This document shows, in pieces, positions 1-6,428 of a DNA stretch of 6,428 nucleotides (within the stretch, counting starts at the first letter, position 1; each line of letters opens with the position of its first letter). The notes beneath the pieces were generated by a model. It saw only the letters and a program-made list of their open reading frames with translations. It searched no databases and had not been told where the DNA came from. Location: assembly GCA_029259675.1 (NCBI GenBank), contig JAJDES010000053.1:1-6428 (forward strand). Reading direction: 5' to 3'. The stretch is from Planctomycetota bacterium (GTDB taxonomy: Bacteria; Planctomycetota; UBA1135; GCA-002686595). Both the position numbers and the translations under genes were made by a program.

Positions 1-1
1 T

Positions 2-73
2 GTTAGCTTTGGTGCAGGCGTTGACTCAACTTGCGTCCTCGGATGGGCAATGAGCCAGGAGGTCAATAAATGA
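2..73 (+). CDS. Possible C-terminal end of an upstream gene (partial, uncertain)
   Basis: An open frame enters from the left edge and ends at TGA 71-73, encoding 23 visible residues. Its stop overlaps the ATG of the next gene as ATGA, a common arrangement for translationally coupled genes. The visible peptide contains SFGAGVDST, which resembles the PP-loop (SxGxDS) of ATP pyrophosphatase/PAPS-reductase-like proteins. In those families, however, the motif lies near the N-terminus, so a stop about 15 residues later would mean a truncated gene or a chance match. A competing frame (3-53, ending TGA 51-53, 16 visible residues) is also open from the edge and could instead be the true gene end. Too little sequence is present to decide, and no function is assigned. 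Confidence 0.25.
   Translation, partial: VSFGAGVDSTCVLGWAMSQEVNK
57..63 (+). promoter_or_regulatory. Strong Shine-Dalgarno site
   Basis: AGGAGGT matches the anti-Shine-Dalgarno sequence fully and sits 6 nt before ATG 70. This is the only strong ribosome-binding site seen before a gene start in the window. It is the main reason for accepting the small downstream ORF as a real gene with this start. Confidence 0.75.
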
Positions 74-312
74 ACAGCACGGACGCCAAAACCAGCATCG
101 TCAAGGCCATCAAGAAAAGTCTAAACAACGAGGGTGAGGACAAATGGGGGGTGATGGCCTTCCACATGTCCATGACGGATTGGAACAGCCAAACCCGCCG
201 CTGCAATGGCATCGCATCTCAACTCAGGGTGGGCTTCTATCTCATGCACAGTGTTGAAGCTGAGTTGAACGGGCGCTCAGTAATGTGGTTGCACTTTGCC
301 TACGAGGATTGA
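70..312 (+). CDS. Small hypothetical protein, 80 aa
   Basis: I do not recognise this protein. It is a short, probably cytosolic polypeptide with no signal peptide or membrane segment. A lysine-rich, likely helical N-terminal part (residues about 5-20) is followed by a region with several aromatic and methionine residues (FHMSMTDW near 31-38, then VGFYLMHSVEAEL) and an acidic end (FAYED). It has a single cysteine, in RRCNG. Support for a real gene comes from the perfect AGGAGGT 6 nt before the ATG, a preference for G or C in the third codon position in the first half, and the following hairpin at 375-398. The ATG may overlap the stop of an upstream frame (ATGA), suggesting it is the last gene of a plus-strand operon that begins outside the window. 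It converges with the DUF1579 gene. Function is unknown. Confidence 0.65.
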   Translation: MNSTDAKTSIVKAIKKSLNNEGEDKWGVMAFHMSMTDWNSQTRRCNGIASQLRVGFYLMHSVEAELNGRSVMWLHFAYED

Positions 313-374
313 CCCGGAAGGCATCGTGTTTGCCGTTTTGCGCGCGCATCTTCTTATTGTCGAATGGCTCAGGC

Positions 375-398
375 GGCGTTAGCACTTTTGCTAACGCC
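375..398. terminator. Hairpin between convergent genes, possible bidirectional terminator
   Basis: GGCGTTAGCA (375-384) pairs perfectly with TGCTAACGCC (389-398) around a 4-nt loop, giving a 10-bp stem. It lies between the ends of two convergent genes, 62 nt after the plus-strand stop and 11 nt past the minus-strand stop. The position and perfect pairing suggest a shared terminator. Neither strand has a T-tract after the stem, so it is not a textbook intrinsic terminator; it may instead stabilise 3' ends or work with another factor. Confidence 0.5.
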
Positions 399-409
399 CC
401 TGGCCTGCG

Positions 410-943
410 CTATTTCTTGCGTTTGTAGTCGACGGTCATCATCTCAGCGCCGTCGACGCTCATGCTGAAAGCCATGTCCCCGTCTTCGAACTTGGTCGTG
501 TTCACCATTTCAGCACGCATCCCATCCAGGCCAGTGGAATCGCCTCGCATTGTGAGCGTCTGCGTGTCGGCGTCGTAGGTTCCTTCCAGTACGGTGAGAA
601 GAGGTGTCATCGAATCGACCCAAACCGCCACATACTTTTCTTTGAGGGGGTCGTAGCCGAGGAGTTCAATTCCACTAAAGGGCTGACCCATCATCTTGCT
701 TTCGAAGTGAGTCACGTTCCAAAATCCGCCCAGTTGGGACTCGATCTTGTTCGTGCCATCCGATTCTCCCATCACTCCGGCAACTTTGGCGCTGTAGTCA
801 CCCGCCAGGCTTGCGAGCCACTTGTGTTGTTTGCCCGGCTCAGCAGTAGGGTAATCTTGAGCAGCCGACTTGCCTGCGGCAAATCCTGCCACGCCAGTAG
901 CGATGAGTGCGAGAGCGCCGAAGCGCATTTTGTTTGCTTGCAT
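410..943 (-). CDS. Secreted DUF1579 family protein
   Basis: The 177-aa product is probably exported to the periplasm or beyond. Residues 1 to about 29 form a signal peptide: a short basic start (MQANKMR), a hydrophobic Ala/Leu/Gly stretch, and a likely signal peptidase I site near SAA-QD. The mature part matches the pattern I know for DUF1579: HKWLASLAGDY at 40-50, a Trp in GGFW near 75, GIELLGYDPLKEKYVAVWVD at 91-110, and LEGTYDADTQTLTMRGDS from 119. The family is thought to form a small beta-rich fold; its biochemical role is unknown. The first ATG (943) was chosen. ATG 928 (MRFG) is an alternative, and neither has a Shine-Dalgarno sequence. The gene points the same way as the efflux operon but lies 638 bp beyond it, so it is probably transcribed separately. 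The family call is firm, the function open. Confidence 0.85.
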   Translation of the reverse strand: MQANKMRFGALALIATGVAGFAAGKSAAQDYPTAEPGKQHKWLASLAGDYSAKVAGVMGESDGTNKIESQLGGFWNVTHFESKMMGQPFSGIELLGYDPLKEKYVAVWVDSMTPLLTVLEGTYDADTQTLTMRGDSTGLDGMRAEMVNTTKFEDGDMAFSMSVDGAEMMTVDYKRKK

Positions 944-1581
944 GGTATTGGTTGTTTTGGTGGTTGGAGCGGATGGCTATGTCGAACTAGCGGATCAATC
1001 GATTGCACGCTGCGGTTTGCCTGATTGAGAAACGCGCTGGGCAGAGCCATGACTGCCCCACGCGCACAATCCTCACGATCCATTTTGCTGGCGCCGCTTT
1101 CTACATCGCGTAGGAAGCTTCTTCGTTCTCCCTGAACCCGAGAATGAGCGGTGCACATGCCTCAGGTAATGGTAACCAGTTACCCAGGAGGGAAAGCGCC
1201 CATGTTGCGACAGCGATTTTTCCTTAATGGGAAGCCATTCGCGAGCTGAGTACGGGAGAGCCGACAGCCTACTATGGCGCATTTAAGGCAAGTAGGCAGC
1301 TTCAGGCCACCTTCAACTCAAGCCTTAGCCGACGCTAGCGTTCGATGGCAAAGCTTCTTAGAACTTGATTGGGGCACTCGACCGAGCGCTATTCCTCCCA
1401 CCGAGCTACCGCCAGGGCCTCGAGCGAACGCTCAGCTTCCTCGTAGAGGTTTCCGCCAACGTCAGCTGCGGCGATCGGGCACAAACTGTGCATCCAACAA
1501 ATACGGCCCAAGGACAGATAGGTCCGCGGTTCGCATTCAAATCTCCCGAGGGATGAACGCGAATGATGTGGCTGGTTGAGC
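944..1581. other. 638-bp region without a convincing gene
   Basis: This lies between the stop of the RND pump gene and the start of the DUF1579 gene, both on the minus strand, so it should hold the operon's 3' end and the DUF1579 promoter. Open frames exist on both strands (for example 1274-1579 plus and 1073-1282 minus), but they lack ribosome-binding sites, have low-complexity Arg/Ser/Pro-rich translations and match no family I know. I found no clear sigma-70 promoter and no hairpin with a T-tract. The visible structure is three short inverted repeats: GGTAAC-CA-GTTACC at 1171-1184, the palindrome ACGCTAGCGT at 1332-1341, and GAGCG-AA-CGCTC at 1422-1433. No tRNA-like fold was recognised. 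Confidence 0.6.
1171..1184. repeat. Perfect 6+6 inverted repeat, possible operator
   Basis: GGTAAC (1171-1176) and GTTACC (1179-1184) form a perfect dyad around CA. A partial direct copy, GGTAAT, immediately precedes it at 1165-1170. The symmetry and size would suit a dimeric regulator, but the site is about 230 bp upstream of the DUF1579 start and no regulator gene is visible. A chance occurrence is possible. Confidence 0.25.
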
Positions 1582-4500
1582 TTAGGACGCTTTCGTTGAG
1601 CGCTTTCCGCGCAGCGCTAGGTTGCGCAGGGTTACGTAGAAGACCGGGGTAAGTAGCAATCCGATGATGGTCACTCCGGTCATGCCGCTCAATACCACCG
1701 TTCCCAGAGCCTGTCGCATTTCCGATCCGGCCCCCGTGGCGAAGGCGAGCGGGATGACGCCGAGGATGAACGAAAGTGCCGTCATCAAAATGGGGCGCAG
1801 CCGAAGTCGGCAGGCTTCGATTGCGGCGTCGAAGGGCGAAAGGCCCTCCGTCTCTTTGTCCTTGGCAAACTCGACGATCAAGATGGCGTTCTTGCATGCC
1901 AGTGCAAACAGCACCACGAATCCAATCTGTACGAGGATGTTGTTGTCCATGCCCCGCAGAGCGACTCCGCCGAGCCCGAAGAGCAAGCAAAGTGGAACGA
2001 TAAGGATGACGGAAAGGGGCAGGATCCAACTTTCGTACTGCGCGACCAAGGCCAAGAAAGCCAATAGTGCGCAGAGTGCCAGGACAATTCCGGTGGTGTT
2101 TCCCACTGCCCTTTGCTGGAAGGCTAGGTCGGTCCAGGCGTAATCCATTCCGTTGGGAAGCCTTCGCTCTGCAATTTCCTCCATTGCGGTAAGCGCTTCG
2201 CCGGTCGACATCCCGGGCAAGATGTCGCCACTAACATCTGCGGCCGGGAACAGGTTGTAGCGCACGACGCGGGAGGGGGCGGTTCGCCGCTCCAGCGTCA
2301 CAAGCGAGCCCAGGGGCACGATGGCGCCGGTTGCGCTTCGCGTTCGAAGCCGCAGGACGTCGGCCTCATCATCGCGGAACTCCGACTCCGCCTGCACGGT
2401 TACGCGATAAATGCGTCCAAGCAGATTGAAGTCGTTTACGTACACCGAGCCCAGATAGCTTTGCAGGGCGGAGAAAATGTTCTCGAGAGGCACATCCAAT
2501 ATCTGTGCTTTGGTGCGATCGATGTTGGCGTGCAAGCGCGGGCTTCCCACTGAGAAGGTTGAGAACACCTGCGTCAGGCCGGGCACCTGGTTGGCTTCCA
2601 TGGCGATGCCCCAGGCCGCATCGTTGAGGGCTTGATAACCCAAGCCGGCTCGGTCTTGAATCTGCATCTTGTATCCGCCGCCGGTGCCGATGCCGGGGAC
2701 CGGCGGAGGCGAGATCACAACAATGAAGGCCTCTTGGATGGCGCTCAGACGGCCGCGCAGGTCCGCCATTACGGAGTCGGCGGATAGACCTAATTCAGTG
2801 CGAGATTTGGCCGGATCAAGGGCCGTAAATACAGCAGCTGCATTCGAAGAATTCACGCGCGTCGCACCGGAGAAACCGGTGAAAGCAACTGCGTTGCTGA
2901 TGCCTGGAGTGTCCAACGAGATTTCGGTTACACGTTCCACAACCGCATCCGTGCGATTCAGGGATGCTCCATCGGGAAGCTGAATAGCCACGATCAAGTA
3001 GCCCTGGTCCTGTGGCGGAATAAACCCGCTCGGCACCGTTTGGAAGGCCCAGTAAGTCAGTCCAAGTAAACCCAAGAACACGGCAAGCACAACGATGCGC
3101 AACTTCAGTGTGAGCCTGACTGCCTTGGCGTAGATGCCGCTGCCAAATTCAAACACTTTGTTGAACAGCTTGAAAAACCAACCAAAAAGGATCTCGAATA
3201 CGCGCGGGAGGCCCTTCTTATGCTCCACCTTTGGGCGCAGGAAAATGCCAGCCAGTGCGGGGCTCAGGGTGAGCGAAACGAAGGTCGAGATGATGGTGGC
3301 GGCGGCGATCGTCAGAGCGAATTGGGAAAAGAACTGGCCGCTCAAACCCTGAATGAAGGCCGTTGGCACAAACACGGCCACAAGTACGACTGTGGTTGCG
3401 ATAAGAGCACCACCGACCTGATTCATGGCTTCTCGGGTGGCCTCCTTCGGCTTCATTCCTTCGCCGATTAAGCGTTCGACATTCTCGACGACGACAATGG
3501 CATCGTCGACAACGATGCCGATAGCGAGTACGAGTCCGAATAGGGAAAGGCTGTTGAGGCTAACGCCGAGCGCGAACATGATCGCGAAGGTGCCGACGAG
3601 AGCAATCGGGATGGCCAAGACCGGGATGATCGTCGAGCGCCAATTCTGAAGAAATAAGAACACGGTCAAGACCACGAGCAGGGCCGCGATCATCAGCGTG
3701 TTGAATACTTCGTCAATGGAGTCGGAGACGAACTGCGTCGGGTTGTAAACGATCGTGTGCGCGACTCCGGAGGGGAAGTCCTCAGAGAGTTCTTCCATCG
3801 TCGCTTTGACGCTATCCGCAGTATCGAGCGCATTGGAGCCGGGCCGCTGGAAGATCACCATCGCCACAGCGTTGTTGCCGTTGAGGTAACTTCGGACGGT
3901 GTAGTCCTGGGCACCGAGTTCGATACGCGCCACGTCGGACAGGCGGACAACTTGGTTGCCCACACCCGACTTAAGGATGATTGCTCCAAATTCCTCTGCA
4001 CTGCGAAGCCGCCCCTGACTCGAAACCATCATCTCGAAGGCGCGCGGATCTGCGAGCGGCTCCTGTCCGATTGCCCCTGCGGCTACTTGCACATTCTGAC
4101 CGCGAAGGCTTGAGATGACGTCACCCGCAGTCAATTCCAAGGACGCGAGCCGCTCCATGTCGAGCCACACCCGCATGGAGTAGGGACTGCCTCCAAAAAC
4201 TTGTACATCTCCCACTCCGCTTAGGCGCGCCAGCACATCGCGAATTTGAAGGAAGGCGTAGTTCCCGATGAAGAGCTGATCTCGACTGTCGTCGGGCGAG
4301 ATCATGTGCACAACCATGAGCAGGTCGGGCGACGACTTCTTCGTCGTTACTCCGATTTGCCTGACTTCCTCAGGCAAGCGGGCCTGCGCAATGGACACTC
4401 GGTTTTGAACGAGGACCTGGGCATTGTCGATATCAGTGCCCAATTCAAACGTCACCGTCAGTTGAACAATCCCGTCGGCGCTTGCTTGGGATTGCATGTA

Positions 4501-4734
4501 GAGCATTCCCTCGACACCGTTTATTTCCTGCTCAAGCGGGGTCGCTACGGTCTCGGCGATTGTCTCCGGTGTGGCGCCGGGGTAGGCCGTTGTGACGACT
4601 ACCGTGGGAGGCGCCACCTCGGGATATTGGGATACGGGCAGCTGAAAGTAGGCGATCGACCCTGCGATCATCACGACTAGTGACAATACGATCGCAAAAC
4701 GCGGCCGATCGATAAAGAAGAGGGGCAGCTTCAT
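1582..4734 (-). CDS. RND efflux pump, HAE1 family inner-membrane transporter (MexF/OqxB-like)
   Basis: This 1050-aa proton-driven antiporter of the inner membrane would export drugs or other hydrophobic compounds through the adaptor and outer-membrane channel encoded just upstream. Length and layout match the AcrB/MexF family: FFIDRP start, TM1 about 11-30, a large periplasmic loop to about 340, TM2-TM6 to about 500, TM7 near 545-563, a second periplasmic loop to about 875, and TM8-TM12. The proton-relay residues are intact: D410 and D411 in GIVVDDAIVVVENVER, K948 in ACKNAILIVEFAKD, and R980 in RLRPILMT (AcrB D407, D408, K940, R971). The segments SSPDLLMVVH, IFQRPGSNA and PPPVPGIGTGGGYKMQIQDR resemble MexF/OqxB-type pumps more than AcrB. 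The ATG overlaps the adaptor stop (ATGA), implying translational coupling. The gene appears complete. The substrate cannot be read from sequence. Confidence 0.96.
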   Translation of the reverse strand: MKLPLFFIDRPRFAIVLSLVVMIAGSIAYFQLPVSQYPEVAPPTVVVTTAYPGATPETIAETVATPLEQEINGVEGMLYMQSQASADGIVQLTVTFELGTDIDNAQVLVQNRVSIAQARLPEEVRQIGVTTKKSSPDLLMVVHMISPDDSRDQLFIGNYAFLQIRDVLARLSGVGDVQVFGGSPYSMRVWLDMERLASLELTAGDVISSLRGQNVQVAAGAIGQEPLADPRAFEMMVSSQGRLRSAEEFGAIILKSGVGNQVVRLSDVARIELGAQDYTVRSYLNGNNAVAMVIFQRPGSNALDTADSVKATMEELSEDFPSGVAHTIVYNPTQFVSDSIDEVFNTLMIAALLVVLTVFLFLQNWRSTIIPVLAIPIALVGTFAIMFALGVSLNSLSLFGLVLAIGIVVDDAIVVVENVERLIGEGMKPKEATREAMNQVGGALIATTVVLVAVFVPTAFIQGLSGQFFSQFALTIAAATIISTFVSLTLSPALAGIFLRPKVEHKKGLPRVFEILFGWFFKLFNKVFEFGSGIYAKAVRLTLKLRIVVLAVFLGLLGLTYWAFQTVPSGFIPPQDQGYLIVAIQLPDGASLNRTDAVVERVTEISLDTPGISNAVAFTGFSGATRVNSSNAAAVFTALDPAKSRTELGLSADSVMADLRGRLSAIQEAFIVVISPPPVPGIGTGGGYKMQIQDRAGLGYQALNDAAWGIAMEANQVPGLTQVFSTFSVGSPRLHANIDRTKAQILDVPLENIFSALQSYLGSVYVNDFNLLGRIYRVTVQAESEFRDDEADVLRLRTRSATGAIVPLGSLVTLERRTAPSRVVRYNLFPAADVSGDILPGMSTGEALTAMEEIAERRLPNGMDYAWTDLAFQQRAVGNTTGIVLALCALLAFLALVAQYESWILPLSVILIVPLCLLFGLGGVALRGMDNNILVQIGFVVLFALACKNAILIVEFAKDKETEGLSPFDAAIEACRLRLRPILMTALSFILGVIPLAFATGAGSEMRQALGTVVLSGMTGVTIIGLLLTPVFYVTLRNLALRGKRSTKAS

Positions 4735-6110
4735 TGGTCTTCACTCGCTGCGGCGGCATTCGCACCCGCGGTACCCAGGATCCACTCTTCGCGGGGAACC
4801 GGTTCGTAATCGTTGGGCAGGCCGTCTGCTGTTCGCTCGATTTCGATCGTCGTCATTTCAGGGGCGACGACAGCGCCGGGTTGAACGCGTTGAACTCCGG
4901 CAATGATCACTCGATCGTCGGCGTGCAAGCCACTGCGGATAACGCGCAACCCATCGATGATGGGTCCCAATTTCAAGGGGCGGATTTGGGCTGCGTCGTT
5001 TTCGTCGAGGACGTAGACAAATTGCGAAGCCTGATTGGATAGCACAGCCTCATCGGGGATCATGGTCGCGTTGTAGCGCGCAGTACCAGGCAATCTCACC
5101 GTGGCGAATAGGCCGGGCGTGAGATCGCCCTTGGTGTTATTGAAAATCGCGCGGGCCCGAATGGTGCCCGTATTCGGGTCAAGGCGGTTGTCGACAAAGT
5201 CCATGTGGCCGCGGTGGGGATAGCCCACTTCGTCGATCAACGCGATGAGGACCGGATTTTTTACATCGCGCGAGCTGGCGCGCTCACCCGATTCTGACAA
5301 GCGAATGTACTTCAGGAATTCTTGCTCGTTGGCATCGAAGTAAACGTGAATCGGGTCTATCGAAACGACGCTAGTTAGTGTGGTCGCCACACCCAAACCG
5401 CCCTGAATGAAATTGCCGCGCGTCACCAATCGATCGCCTGCACGCCCGGAGATCGGCGCCTTGACTTTGGTGTAGCTGAGTTCCAGCTCGGCGCGTTCCA
5501 GGGCGGCATCGGAAACGGCTATGGCAGCATCCGCCGTGGCGATTTCGGCCTGCGCGAGAGCGACGGAGGCGCGTGCAGATTGGAGCTGTGCTGTGGCCTG
5601 CGCAAGCTCTGTTTCGCGAACATCGACTTGCTCCCTGGCGATTGCATTGGAAGCCAGCGCTTCCTTGGCATTCTCCAAGCGCCGCTTGGACAGGGAGCGC
5701 GAAGATTCCGTGCCCGCAAGTAAAGCCTCGGCTTGCTGGAGCATTGCCTCCGCACTGGTCTTGCCGGCCTCGGCCTGCCTCTTTTGCGCGCGGGCTGTGG
5801 CGAGCTCCGCTTCGAATGGTCGAGGATCGATTACGGCCAACAGATCGCCTTCATTAACCAACTCCCCTCCGACAAAGTGCAGCGACTGAAGATAGCCGGA
5901 GACACGAGCTTGAATAGTGACTTCGTCGACGGGAACAATGCGCCCCGTGTATCGATCCCATTCAACGAGCGGTTCAATCAGCGGTCGCGCCACCGTTACA
6001 ATCGGAGTCGGCGGCCCATTTGGTGCATTGCCGGCCTCCTCGGCCGAGCACGAGCCAAGGCAAAGCAAGGAGATAAGTGACAGAGTTATTGCGGAAGGGT
6101 TGAACTGCAT
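4731..6110 (-). CDS. RND efflux periplasmic adaptor (membrane fusion) lipoprotein
   Basis: The 459-aa adaptor links the RND pump to the outer-membrane channel. ATG 6110 was chosen; an in-frame TTG at 6119 would add three residues and overlap the upstream stop (TTGA). From the ATG the protein begins with a lipoprotein signal peptide ending LGSC, with Cys21 as the lipidated residue. Order of parts: first lipoyl half (about 62-95, VSGYLQSLHFVGGELVNEGDLL), DPRPFEAEL entering an Ala/Glu-rich coiled-coil hairpin (about 98-212), second lipoyl half (YTKVKAPISGRAGDRLVTRG, 213-232), a beta-barrel domain (about 245-340) and a membrane-proximal domain (about 350-418, with ADDRVIIAGVQRVQPGAVV). A hydrophilic tail of about 40 residues follows. 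The hairpin is some 40 residues longer than that of AcrA. It follows the outer-membrane-factor stop by 5 nt and overlaps the pump gene by 4 nt. General organisation resembles MexE/AcrA proteins. Confidence 0.94.
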   Translation of the reverse strand: MQFNPSAITLSLISLLCLGSCSAEEAGNAPNGPPTPIVTVARPLIEPLVEWDRYTGRIVPVDEVTIQARVSGYLQSLHFVGGELVNEGDLLAVIDPRPFEAELATARAQKRQAEAGKTSAEAMLQQAEALLAGTESSRSLSKRRLENAKEALASNAIAREQVDVRETELAQATAQLQSARASVALAQAEIATADAAIAVSDAALERAELELSYTKVKAPISGRAGDRLVTRGNFIQGGLGVATTLTSVVSIDPIHVYFDANEQEFLKYIRLSESGERASSRDVKNPVLIALIDEVGYPHRGHMDFVDNRLDPNTGTIRARAIFNNTKGDLTPGLFATVRLPGTARYNATMIPDEAVLSNQASQFVYVLDENDAAQIRPLKLGPIIDGLRVIRSGLHADDRVIIAGVQRVQPGAVVAPEMTTIEIERTADGLPNDYEPVPREEWILGTAGANAAAASEDQ

Positions 6111-6115
6111 GGGCT

Positions 6116-6428
6116 TCAAGGCTTGGCCTGCTCGGAATCTGCGGTCTTGGAAGTTTGGGGTTGTTGGGCTTCGGCACTGTCCTGAAGGAATACATCTCGG
6201 GCTTCCCAGCCGCCGCCCATGGCGCGATAGAGGCCAATTAGACTGGTGCTAATGTCGGCTTGGACGTTTGCAAGATCCGCCTCCAAGCTGAATTGCCTGT
6301 TCTGGGTGTCGATGACGCTTTGAAAGCCGACAAGCCCCTGGCGGTATTGATCGCGCGAGATGTCCACGGCGCGACGGGCTTCGGTGACGGCCAGTTTCAA
6401 CGCCTCTTCGCGCGCTTGACTCTCGGCG
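6116..6428 (-). CDS. RND efflux outer-membrane factor, OprM/NodT (TolC-like) family, C-terminal part
   Basis: The frame runs open to the right edge, so only the last ~103 residues of what should be a protein of roughly 450-500 aa are present; the true start is outside the window. The visible part shows the C-terminal signature of OprM/NodT-type channels: a long helix with ARRAVDISRDQYRQGLVGFQ, then SVIDTQNRQFSLEADLA, and LIGLYRAMGGGWE, equivalent to the family's conserved LY(K/R)ALGGGW end. A charged, polar tail of about 30 residues follows (ending DSEQAKP). The product would form the trimeric outer-membrane duct for the pump. The TTG at 6398-6400 is an internal Leu codon, not a start. The adaptor begins 5 nt after its stop, so this gene leads the visible operon, unlike mexAB-oprM or mexEF-oprN, where the channel gene is last. 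Confidence 0.92.
   Translation of the reverse strand, partial: AESQAREEALKLAVTEARRAVDISRDQYRQGLVGFQSVIDTQNRQFSLEADLANVQADISTSLIGLYRAMGGGWEARDVFLQDSAEAQQPQTSKTADSEQAKP

Noticed and set aside
944..1030. Sigma-70 promoter for the DUF1579 gene
   Set aside because: TTGATC occurs on the minus strand here, but no -10 box lies at a suitable distance (the closest, TAGCCA, is 13 nt away), so no promoter is called.
772..1158. 128-aa minus-strand ORF covering the DUF1579 start region
   Set aside because: It overlaps the signal-peptide region of the well-supported DUF1579 gene in another frame and has no family features.
1530..1562. Possible tRNA T-arm (GGTTCGCATTCAAATC-like stretch)
   Set aside because: The bases flanking the TTCAAAT loop do not form a 5-bp T-stem, and no acceptor, D- or anticodon arm could be found around it.
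1274..1579. 101-aa plus-strand ORF in the spacer
   Set aside because: No Shine-Dalgarno before its ATG, a low-complexity translation and no recognisable domain; a second overlapping frame (1365-1556) is equally open, as expected by chance in GC-rich DNA.
1406..2029. 207-aa minus-strand ORF overlapping the end of the RND pump gene
   Set aside because: It is a shifted-frame shadow of the pump gene running into the spacer, with an Arg/His/Pro-rich translation, no family resemblance and no ribosome-binding site.
4246..4680. 144-aa plus-strand ORF opposite the pump gene
   Set aside because: It lies entirely antisense to the conserved N-terminal third of the RND pump; the translation is Arg/His/Gly-rich and unfamiliar.
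6111..6119. TTG start for the adaptor, overlapping the upstream stop as TTGA
   Set aside because: The ATG only three codons later is the stronger start codon, gives a normal lipoprotein signal peptide and needs no rare initiation; TTG remains a minor possibility.

Overview
The window looks like chromosomal DNA of a Gram-negative bacterium. It carries most of a tripartite RND (HAE1-type) drug/solute efflux operon on the minus strand, whose products need both an inner and an outer membrane. Base composition is moderately GC-rich. Most starts lack a clear Shine-Dalgarno sequence, and the secreted DUF1579 protein belongs to a family common in environmental bacteria. A Planctomycetes/Verrucomicrobia-type host is possible but is only a guess; the phylum cannot be fixed from this sequence.

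Layout. At the left edge, a short plus-strand gene of unknown function (70-312, 80 aa) follows a perfect AGGAGGT ribosome-binding site. It may overlap, through an ATGA junction, the end of an upstream reading frame that leaves the window. A perfect 10-bp hairpin (375-398) separates it from a convergent minus-strand gene (410-943) for a secreted DUF1579 protein. Next is a 638-bp stretch (944-1581) with no convincing gene. The efflux operon fills the rest and is transcribed right to left: outer-membrane factor (C-terminal part only, 6116-6428), periplasmic adaptor lipoprotein (4731-6110), then the inner-membrane RND pump (1582-4734).

The three efflux genes are tightly coupled. The adaptor ATG lies 5 nt after the outer-membrane-factor stop, and the pump ATG overlaps the adaptor stop in ATGA. 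Together they would form an envelope-spanning, proton-driven exporter. The pump resembles the MexF/OqxB branch of HAE1 and keeps the proton-relay residues (D410, D411, K948, R980). No regulator gene is visible; if one is linked, it lies upstream of the outer-membrane-factor gene, beyond the right edge.

No transposon, CRISPR array, tRNA or rRNA was recognised, and I do not see a clearly new biological system. The points most worth checking are the adaptor's unusually long coiled-coil hairpin with a degenerate tip motif, the orphan 80-aa gene with its possible upstream partner, and the empty 638-bp region.
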